The notes under the pieces were generated by a model. That model saw nothing but the letters and a program-made list of their open reading frames with translations. It was not told the DNA's origin and did not search any database. The position numbers and the translations under genes were made by a program. Below are positions 11,525 to 18,440 of a stretch of DNA of 50,000 nucleotides, in pieces. Every line of letters starts with the position of its first letter. The first letter of the stretch is position 1. The DNA comes from Symbiodinium natans (lineage: Eukaryota; Sar; Dinophyceae; Suessiales; Symbiodiniaceae), in assembly GCA_905221605.1 (NCBI GenBank), contig CAJNDS010002503.1, positions 202,501-252,500 on the forward strand. Direction: 5' to 3'.

Positions 11525-12625
11525 CTTAAATTCTGGGCCAAGCCCCGAACCCCAGAGCCCCAACCCTCACCCCCCCCCCCCCCCGCACCCCATCTGGCTC
11601 AGATTGCCCTTGCCGCCGGCACAGCTGCTGCACCGGAAATACCGAGGCATGACGCTTCCACCCTGAACCCAAAGCCCTAAACCCGAAACCCCAAACCCCA
11701 AACCCCAAACGCAAACCCCAAACCCCAAACCCCAAACCCCAAACCCTAAACAGGGTGGGGGGAGGGGGCTGGGGTGGTCTTTCGAGTGTAGAGTGGTGCT
11801 GGCTTCGATGCCGCCACAGTCGTGCCCTTTTTCTCCTTGTGTGAGGGGGGTGTAGGCTTCTTTTTAGGAAGCCGGGTCTAGGGTTTAGGGTTTAGGGTTT
11901 AGGGTTTAGGGTTTAGGGTTTAGGGTTTAGGGGGCTCTGAGGGGCTGGGGGTTTTGGGGCTGAACTCGGGGGCTTCGGGCTGTGAGAGTTTGTGTGTGCG
12001 TGTGTGCGTTTCTTCTTTTTCGTTTTGCGGCTGATGTGGGAGCTGGGGATTTGGGTCTTTGCGGAGTAGCTAGGAGGTGTGCGGCTCATTTCGGTCTTAG
12101 AGCTGAAGTAGGACTTGGGGATGGGCTGTAGGGTTCAGAGATTTAGGGTTTAGGGTTTAGGGTTTGGGGTTTAGGGTTTAGGGTTTAGGGTTTAGGGTTT
12201 GGGGTTTAGGGTTTAGGGTTTAGGGTTTAGGGTTTAGGGTTTGGGGTTTAGGGTTTAGGGTTTAGGGTTTAGGGTTTAGGGTTCAGGGGCTTGAGTTTAG
12301 GGGCAGGCTCTGTAGAGGATCAGGAGCGTAGGAATGTCGGTTCTTGGGGCTGCATCGTGGTTCCTGGTTCGGGTCTTCAATTCTTGAACTTCCTGGTCTC
12401 ATCAGGTTTAGGGTTTAGGGTTTAGGGTTTAGGCCACGGCCTCTCGCGCTTGCCGCCTGGAGACCCGCAGTAGCCATCAGCACGCGTGGATCCCCCGTGA
12501 CCCCCGGTTTAGGGTTTAGGGTTTAGGGTTTAGGGTTTAGGGTGCACTACCTTCAGTGAACTCAAGGCTTCCGAACGTGCACGTTTCCCTTCCCCCTTTT
12601 AGGGTTTAGGGTATATTTATAAGGT
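11525..12625. repeat. Telomere-like arrays, mostly TTTAGGG
   Basis: CCCCAAA and CCCTAAA units lie at about 11678-11752. TTTAGGG arrays lie at 11880-11932 (seven units), about 12147-12285 (about 19 units with TTTGGGG variants), 12407-12433, 12507-12542 and about 12598-12612. The DNA between them is unassigned. Confidence 0.85.
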
Positions 12626-12832
12626 TTAGGGTGGATTACTCTCAACAGCAGTCTCAAATGAGGGTAAATGGGCTAGCACGCTGCGTGCCCCAAGCCTTCT
12701 TTTCGAAAGAAGAATGGGGACCGAAGGCAAGACGTTATCCAAACGCTGAACTCTCGTCCACACCAGTCCAAAAGATCATGGCACGTGAGTCGCACAGGCT
12801 TTTGCAGATGGCTGTTTTTATTGACCCCACAG

Positions 12833-12902
12833 TAATGGGATCCCTCTATATGAGGATAATGAGGACTCCAATAAGGTACCCCAATCCCCCAAAAGGGACC
12901 TG
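12833..12902 (-). repeat. Dispersed repeat family A, copy 3 (reversed)
   Basis: The reverse complement reads ATTGGGGTACCTTATTGGAG followed by TCCTCATTAT, which matches 9239-9268 closely. The second half of a 110-codon plus-strand open frame (12631-12963) is this repeat read backwards. Confidence 0.6.
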
Positions 12903-12949
12903 GTGCTTTCATAATTCACGAGGCCTATCAATCTCAAAACCCTCTCTGA

Positions 12950-14368
12950 ACCCTGAACCCTGAACCCTAAACCCTAAACCCTAAACCCTAAACCTACACC
13001 CTAAGCCCTGGCCTGAAGCCCTCATCCCTCGCATTGTAAGATGCTGTGCTCGCAGGAGTGCAGTGGCTTTGCGGCGGAAGGTGTGTCTTCTCAGGGGGTC
13101 ACGGATATGGGTGGACACCTGCACCTGGAACTCGCCGCAAGACCACACAACTTGCTGATTCTTGTGCAGAGAGATAGCAAAGATCATCATGGGTGCCTGG
13201 CAATGTCGCATCTCCGCTGCTAGGGCAGTTTTAAGCTATGCTGAATGCCAATGTGGGCCATGTGCATTCACGGCTGTCACAAACGGCCACACAGTCTCCC
13301 GCAGGTTGCATGCTGTTCAGGAGATATGGAGCAGCCTAGGCTTTGTGTGTCTGTCTTACACCCTAAATCCTGCGCCGAAGCTCGTGGAAGTCCCAAGCCC
13401 GACCTCAACTCGACAAACACAGCGATCCTCAGGTCCTGGCGCTGCTCAACAAGCTCTCCTGCAGAAATGAGGCCCTTCCACATGCCTGCCTTTCAGTTTG
13501 GTTTCAAGCTCTAAGGAACGTGCAATATCATGTGGGTTCGACTTTTGCTATGACATCCAGGAGAGGTTCAGTGTTTAGGGCTCTGCATCCTTGAGTTCAG
13601 GGTTGAAAATGGGGGTCTTTGGTAGCTGTCTCACTGTTCGGGCTTAAGGAGTTACCAGACTTTCAGGCCCCAATGACAATACTCTTCAAACCCTCAATCC
13701 CGAAGCCTTATAAGCCTTAAACCCTAAACCCCAAACCCCAAACACTAAACCCGAAGCCTTAAACCCTCAATCCCTAAGCCCTAAAGCCTTAAACCCTAAA
13801 CCCCAAACCTTAAACCCGAAGCCTTAAACCCAAAGCCCTAAGCCTTAAACCCTAAGCCCCATTCTTTCGAGGCCCTTCAAAACCCGAAGCCCGAGGCTTC
13901 CCTCAACCCGTGAGCCCGACACCCTGCACCCCAAGCCTCCTCCCTCCCCCCCAAAAATAGTACTAATAATGAAAATAAAAATACTGATAATAATGAGAAG
14001 AATAACAAGATAATGGAACTAATGATAAGAAAAACCAAAATTTGGAATACTGACAATAATCAATAATGGTCACAATAATTGCTCCTAAACTCGAACACGA
14101 AGCCCTAAACCCTAAGCCCCCCCCCCCCCCCCAAACCTTAGTGCCAGGCCACGGTGGTTTCACAGCTCCTGGCCATGGAGCCCAGCACAAGTCAGGCACC
14201 CGCCTTGTGGGGTTCAGAGTTTTGAGGTTTGGGGTGTAGGCTATGGGGTTTCAAGGGGCAGCGTTCAGAGTTTGATGTTTGGGGCTCAAGTCTTGGGATG
14301 TTTTGACGGTGGGTTTGGGGGGGTTTTAGGGTGTAGGCTCAGGGTGTGGGTTCGTGGGTTGAAGGGTT
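12950..14368. repeat. CCCTAAA-type repeats and unassigned DNA
   Basis: CCCTAAA units lie at about 12955-12995. Degenerate CCCTAAA, CCCGAAG and CCTTAAA units lie at about 13687-13860. A TAATAATGA-rich AT segment is at about 13957-14080 and a poly-C tract near 14117-14132. Short open frames at 13041-13514 overlap on both strands and have no family resemblance. Confidence 0.6.
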
Positions 14369-14373
14369 GAGGG
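14369..14373. repeat. Target site duplication GAGGG, left
   Basis: The 5 bp directly before the left LTR equal the 5 bp directly after the right LTR (25545-25549). Five base pairs is the usual duplication length for Ty1/copia integrases. Confidence 0.85.
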
Positions 14374-14722
14374 TGATGAAAGGTGTGGAATGAGATGCAC
14401 CTGTTGCTTTGGCTTTGTGGTTCCAGGACATGCCGTAGGCAAAGTCGGAACAAGAAGCAGTTGCAGCATAAGACATGCAGGCAACAGGTCGCATGTTGTT
14501 GTGCCTTTGTGCGTGTTGTTGTGGCGTGTTGTGTGGTCGCCCTTTCTGTGGTAGGGTAGGACCGCCCGACTGGCCGATGGACTTCGGTGCTGCAGTGTGA
14601 GGAAAAGTGGCCTCTGGTGGTGAAGCGGTGTTCGTACCAGGAGTACAAGCCGAGCCAGAGCCAAGCACAAGCCTCCAAGCTGCCATGTCGTTTGCTGGAC
14701 CTCAAGAGCCCCGCGCTCTTGA
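14374..14722 (+). repeat. 5' LTR (349 bp)
   Basis: Matches 25196-25544 base for base by eye. It begins TGATGAAAGG and ends GCTCTTGA, so it has the usual TG start but not the usual CA end. The boundary is set by the GAGGG target duplication and by the primer-binding site that begins at the next base. The Gag start codon candidate (ATG at 14685) lies inside the LTR, so the transcription start should lie upstream of it in the LTR. No convincing TATA box is visible; dinoflagellates usually lack one. Confidence 0.93.
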
Positions 14723-15410
14723 GGTTATGAGCCCAAGCGGCCTGGGCGCAACCGCTGGATTATTGAGTTCCCCTACGCTGGTTGGTGAGACAGCTGGGCC
14801 GAACTACGGATCTTTGACAGTTGGTGCTGGTACAGATGGTGCTGGTGCAAATGGGACTGGTGCAGTTGTTGTGGGACCGGTTCAGGGTGGAGACCTGAGT
14901 ACACCTGCTGTTGCCGATGGGCAGACAAATAGTGGTGTGCTGGGCAGTGGAGACCCTGGTGTTACTGGTGGCCTGGAGATGGAGCAGGTCAATGACAACT
15001 GGCCAGTGGTGGAGCAACATAGGGTTTTGGAGTCCAGCAATGGTGGCTTGGAGACTGCAGTGGCAGCCGAAGGATTTGGTGCAGTGCAGATGGTGCAGAC
15101 CGCCATGGAAGGCACTGCGAATGCTGGTTCGCCGACAGCTGCGTCGCGTACAACTGGGCTGGAGATGAGGTATGTCCAGACTGGAACGGGCGCATATGGA
15201 TGGATGACAAGGCTGACGGACTTTCTGCGAGCGACGACGACTGGTGGTGGTGGTTTAGGGGATAGGATGTTAGGGTCTTTAGGACTAACACCCAATCAGG
15301 CCCCGGGAACGCCCCGCAGCCACAGCAGCAGAGCAGCAGCCGTAGCAGCAACACCGCAGTCGGCAGGCAATCGCCTTGGAATTTCTCCCCGCCGGAAGAG
15401 CTCCAGGTGA
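14685..15410 (+). CDS. Retrotransposon Gag N-terminal segment
   Basis: Open frame with an ATG at 14685 inside the LTR; the frame is also open upstream to 14607 through non-ATG codons. It is rich in Gly, Thr, Ala and Val and has no domain I recognise. Around 15195-15230 it encodes a WMTRLTDFLRA stretch, a pattern I associate with the N-terminal part of Gag in dinoflagellate copia elements (from memory, not searched). The frame stops with TGA at 15408-15410, overlapping an ATG in the -1 frame (ATGA overlap). The coding signal seems to move to that -1 frame somewhere between 15266, where it becomes open, and about 15390. The stop is therefore either a frameshift mutation or a recoding point. Confidence 0.65.
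   Translation: MSFAGPQEPRALEVMSPSGLGATAGLLSSPTLVGETAGPNYGSLTVGAGTDGAGANGTGAVVVGPVQGGDLSTPAVADGQTNSGVLGSGDPGVTGGLEMEQVNDNWPVVEQHRVLESSNGGLETAVAAEGFGAVQMVQTAMEGTANAGSPTAASRTTGLEMRYVQTGTGAYGWMTRLTDFLRATTTGGGGLGDRMLGSLGLTPNQAPGTPRSHSSRAAAVAATPQSAGNRLGISPRRKSSR
14723..14735 (+). promoter_or_regulatory. Primer-binding site, initiator tRNA-Met anticodon-arm type
   Basis: GGTTATGAGCCCA directly abuts the LTR. Its complement, GGGCTCATAACC, is the anticodon stem-loop of initiator tRNA-Met with the CAT anticodon in the middle. Drosophila copia and some relatives are primed by a half tRNA-iMet cut in this loop, rather than by the tRNA 3' end. The match supports the same mechanism here. Confidence 0.75.
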
Positions 15411-16516
15411 TGACCCAGCACGTGGAAGGTGGGGGTCACTCCGCGTTGTTTGACCAGAGGGCGGTGGAGAGAATGAACAGTTGGCCTTCTCGTGGACCTC
15501 TACTTCATGGAGAACAAACGTCGCAAGGGTCTACGGGTTCGTCAGAAATTCGGGTTGAAGTGCAACGTCAGCTGGGACAGTACATGAGGGATCGCAGAGA
15601 CCAGGTGCAGACCGAGGTGGTGGCTTTGCGACGACAGGTACAAGAGCTGATGAATGCTGGTTTTGGGAGACAGTCTGGGGGCGAGGCCGAGCAGGGAGTT
15701 GGTCGAGTTCCAGGAGGTCCTCAGGTGCCAGGGGATGATCCACTTCACGGAGTACCTCATGGAGGAGGTAGCTCACTTCACGGGACATCTCGAGCACAAG
15801 GTGGTCTTTCTGGAGCTGGCGTTCCTCAAGTTCCTCAAGGTCCTCAGCTACATGGAGTTTCGGGAGGTTCACAAGGGCCTCAGCTTCTTGGTGGTTTGGG
15901 AGGTCCTCCTCAGCTACCTGGTGTTTCGGGAGGTCTACAACGTCCTCAGCTTCCTGGTGGTTCGGGAGGTCCACAGGGTCCTCAGCTACCTGGTGTTTCG
16001 GGCACAGGGTCGGGAGGTCTACAAGGGCCTCAGCTACATGGTGGTTCGGGAGGTCTACAAGGTCCTCAGCTACCTGGCGTTTCGGGAGGTCCACATGGTC
16101 CACATGGTCCTCAGCTACCTTACTGGCGTTCCTCAAGTTCCACAAGGTTTTCAGCTACCTGGAGGGCACCAGCAGATTGGAAGTGGTGGTGTGTCGGGAG
16201 TTGGCCAAGTTCCTGGAGCTCCTCAAGCACCTGGAGGTCCTCAAGCGTATGGAGGTGGACCGCAAAGTGCAGGGGAGTTGCCGAGGAGTGCAACTCGTGG
16301 CCCGAATCAGTCGGCTGGTTCTGGGGCTGGAAATGTGGGCGGTTCCTCGTTTGGTGGAGGGATCGGAGATCAGCCGGGACTGGTTGGAATGCTGGCCGCA
16401 GGTATCCAGCAGCTCCAGCAGGCACAGCTGAACATGATGAACCAGAAGGTGGGTCAGCCGGAGCAGGTGAAGCCTGGGATTGCAGCTTTGCCGGCATTGG
16501 ATCCTCCTGGCGCTGA
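15407..16516 (+). CDS. Retrotransposon Gag, repeat-rich middle segment
   Basis: Open frame starting with ATG at 15407 and overlapping the previous stop. Upstream, the same frame already reads FSPPEELQV before the ATG, so translation probably enters from upstream rather than starting here. A heptad-like helical stretch at about 15540-15655 (VEVQRQLGQYM, VVALRRQVQELM) is followed by about eight copies of a 12-residue Gly/Pro/Gln repeat (type GPQLPGVSGG) at about 15829-16120. After about 16121 this frame turns into Ser/Trp-rich sequence, and the Gly/Pro/Gln pattern continues in the +1 frame. The coding frame therefore changes there and the tail to 16516 is probably not translated. Confidence 0.65.
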   Translation: MMTQHVEGGGHSALFDQRAVERMNSWPSRGPLLHGEQTSQGSTGSSEIRVEVQRQLGQYMRDRRDQVQTEVVALRRQVQELMNAGFGRQSGGEAEQGVGRVPGGPQVPGDDPLHGVPHGGGSSLHGTSRAQGGLSGAGVPQVPQGPQLHGVSGGSQGPQLLGGLGGPPQLPGVSGGLQRPQLPGGSGGPQGPQLPGVSGTGSGGLQGPQLHGGSGGLQGPQLPGVSGGPHGPHGPQLPYWRSSSSTRFSATWRAPADWKWWCVGSWPSSWSSSSTWRSSSVWRWTAKCRGVAEECNSWPESVGWFWGWKCGRFLVWWRDRRSAGTGWNAGRRYPAAPAGTAEHDEPEGGSAGAGEAWDCSFAGIGSSWR

Positions 16517-18440
16517 GGATAGCCCGGTCGTCATTCAAGACTGGATGGAGCTGATTGATGGGCCGATGCGAGACCTCAGTGATGGAAGTGGTGCTTGGTG
16601 GGAGGCCGTCAAGAGTGAGGTCTCGTTGCACTACGCGAAGTGGGTGGCAAGTACGCCCTACCAGAGGTTGGCTATGCAAGGGCCCTCTGGAATGGATTTG
16701 GACGACGGGCGGTACGCTCGTGTCAATGCCCCAGCTGCTGGAATGTTGCTGGCAGCGTTGGCGCCGGAAGTCCGGAGAGACTTGGTGGCGAGGCAGTGTA
16801 CTCGCAGTGCGGTGAAGATCGTCTACCGGCTGTATGTTCAGTACTGCCCGGGGGGCGAGTCCGAGAAGCTGCGCCTCCTGAAGTCGTTGACGGAGACTAC
16901 CAAGGCAGCAGATGCAGAGCAGGCAGTGCGGGCCTTGCGTCAGTGGGAGAGATGGATGCAGCGAGCTCAAGGTATCGCTGTCACTTGCCCAGATCCGATG
17001 ATCTTGGCTAGAGGGCTGTCGGTGATCGTGGCAGGCGTGCTGCAGAAGAATGCAGACGCTGCATTTAGGACATCCCTGGTCAAGAACACGTTGATGGTCG
17101 ACACGTCGCCTACGTTGGCCACTGTCATGCAGTACCAGCAGCATCTCAAGGCGGAGATGGAGACGCTGGCGGGTGTGATGGTGATGGGAAGTAGTCGTGG
17201 TGCAGAGCCTAAGGCCAAGCCTATGCAGGTTGAGGATGTGGCTACAGACCGCGAAAAGGACAAGGATCGGGACAAGGGCAAGGGCAAGGAAAGAGAGCGA
17301 GACAAAGGAAAGGGCAAAGGAAAAGAAGCCTTTGGAAAAGGAAAGGATGGCGAGCAGAAGATCTGTCCGTGGTTCGCCAAAAGTCCTGAAGGATGTCGCC
17401 GAGGGAAAACGTGTCGCTTCAAGCACTCCTTCGAAGGGATCTCCAAGCGTGGGCGGTGCCTTGAATGTGGAGGTGAAGGACACATAGCGGCGGATTGTCC
17501 GACGAAGGCCTTGGCGTCGAGACCTTCGAGTTCTACAGGTGGAAAGGGCGGTGGTGGAGGCCACAGCCAACCGAGCCGGGCGAAGGAGGAGCCTGCAGCT
17601 AGAAGCATGGTGTCGGAACCGGAGCCACAGCCGACATCGCCGATGTCCACTACAACCTCAGCGTCAAGTCCCAACCCGGAGCTCCAGTCTGCGATGACTG
17701 ATGCAGTGCAAGCTCTGAGGTCTTTGGTGGGAGAAGGAGCTGGAGGAGGACATCCAGGATTGGCATCGATCCAGAGGCAGCTGGATGAGCTTCGGTTGAG
17801 AGCCTTGAGGGTTGAAGACGTGGTGGTGCGACCTCGTGGAGGAGATCCTCGGATGTTCAAGGCAGAGCTGGATGTGCCAACGGTGCTCATTGACTCTGGG
17901 GCTACGAACATTCTTCGACAACCTCGAGATCCTCTTGAGCTTCAGGATGCAAACCAGGTGAGTGTGGTGCTGGCCAACAACGAGAGGACACAGCTCTACC
18001 AGACGCCAGCGGGATCTATACTCACACCGTCTACAACGACTCAGCCTTTGTTGCCCATGGGAGATCTCGTTCGTGCTGGTTGCGAGATATCTTGGGGACG
18101 AAAGGGCTTGAAGATTGTGCACCCAACACTTGGGGTGCTGCGAACCAGCGTGAAGGCTGGATGTCCGGAGCTCACCATGGCAGAGGCGGACAAGATCATC
18201 GAGCAGGTGGAGAACGCCAAGCTTCAAGAGTTTCGGGATGAGGTGCAAACCTTGCAGATGAAGTTGGAGGCCCTGAAGGTGGGCGCTAACACTGCACCGT
18301 GGACTACGCATCTCGACGACTATGTGGCTTCAGGATCGAGAAATGCTCTCTGGAAGGCGTTGATGGGGCCTGTGTTTGGGGAGCTACCTGAGGCTTTGAG
18401 GACAAGGTTGTGTGTGGAGCTGAACCTAGCAAAGGGTTGA
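15654..18440 (+). CDS. Retrotransposon Gag (capsid, CCCH and CCHC zinc fingers) and aspartic protease
   Basis: The frame is open from 15654 but convincingly coding only from about 16122. A helical capsid-like region runs at about 16500-17190. It is followed by a Lys/Arg/Asp/Glu-rich linker (17240-17350) and a CCCH finger with Cys codons at 17364, 17394 and 17412 and His at 17424 (C-x9-C-x5-C-x3-H). A CCHC zinc knuckle has Cys at 17457 and 17466, His at 17481 and Cys at 17496 (C-x2-C-x4-H-x4-C). The knuckle is typical of Gag nucleocapsid; an extra CCCH finger is not. The retropepsin-type protease motif DSGAT has its Asp codon at 17892. The frame ends at TGA 18438-18440, but the same frame stays open beyond it and still reads like polyprotein. 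Confidence 0.85.
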   Translation: MLVLGDSLGARPSRELVEFQEVLRCQGMIHFTEYLMEEVAHFTGHLEHKVVFLELAFLKFLKVLSYMEFREVHKGLSFLVVWEVLLSYLVFREVYNVLSFLVVREVHRVLSYLVFRAQGREVYKGLSYMVVREVYKVLSYLAFREVHMVHMVLSYLTGVPQVPQGFQLPGGHQQIGSGGVSGVGQVPGAPQAPGGPQAYGGGPQSAGELPRSATRGPNQSAGSGAGNVGGSSFGGGIGDQPGLVGMLAAGIQQLQQAQLNMMNQKVGQPEQVKPGIAALPALDPPGAEDSPVVIQDWMELIDGPMRDLSDGSGAWWEAVKSEVSLHYAKWVASTPYQRLAMQGPSGMDLDDGRYARVNAPAAGMLLAALAPEVRRDLVARQCTRSAVKIVYRLYVQYCPGGESEKLRLLKSLTETTKAADAEQAVRALRQWERWMQRAQGIAVTCPDPMILARGLSVIVAGVLQKNADAAFRTSLVKNTLMVDTSPTLATVMQYQQHLKAEMETLAGVMVMGSSRGAEPKAKPMQVEDVATDREKDKDRDKGKGKERERDKGKGKGKEAFGKGKDGEQKICPWFAKSPEGCRRGKTCRFKHSFEGISKRGRCLECGGEGHIAADCPTKALASRPSSSTGGKGGGGGHSQPSRAKEEPAARSMVSEPEPQPTSPMSTTTSASSPNPELQSAMTDAVQALRSLVGEGAGGGHPGLASIQRQLDELRLRALRVEDVVVRPRGGDPRMFKAELDVPTVLIDSGATNILRQPRDPLELQDANQVSVVLANNERTQLYQTPAGSILTPSTTTQPLLPMGDLVRAGCEISWGRKGLKIVHPTLGVLRTSVKAGCPELTMAEADKIIEQVENAKLQEFRDEVQTLQMKLEALKVGANTAPWTTHLDDYVASGSRNALWKALMGPVFGELPEALRTRLCVELNLAKG
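15829..16125. repeat. 36-bp minisatellite coding for the Gag 12-residue repeat
   Basis: About eight imperfect head-to-tail copies of a unit around GGTCCTCAGCTACCTGGTGT plus TTCGGGAGGTCTACAA. The frame change at about 16121 sits at the last copy, so slippage in the array may have caused it. Confidence 0.8.

Noticed and set aside
12631-12963. 110-codon plus-strand open frame beginning MDYSQQQSQM
   Set aside because: Its second half is dispersed repeat family A in reverse orientation and its end is CCCTAAA-type sequence. The opposite strand is also open.
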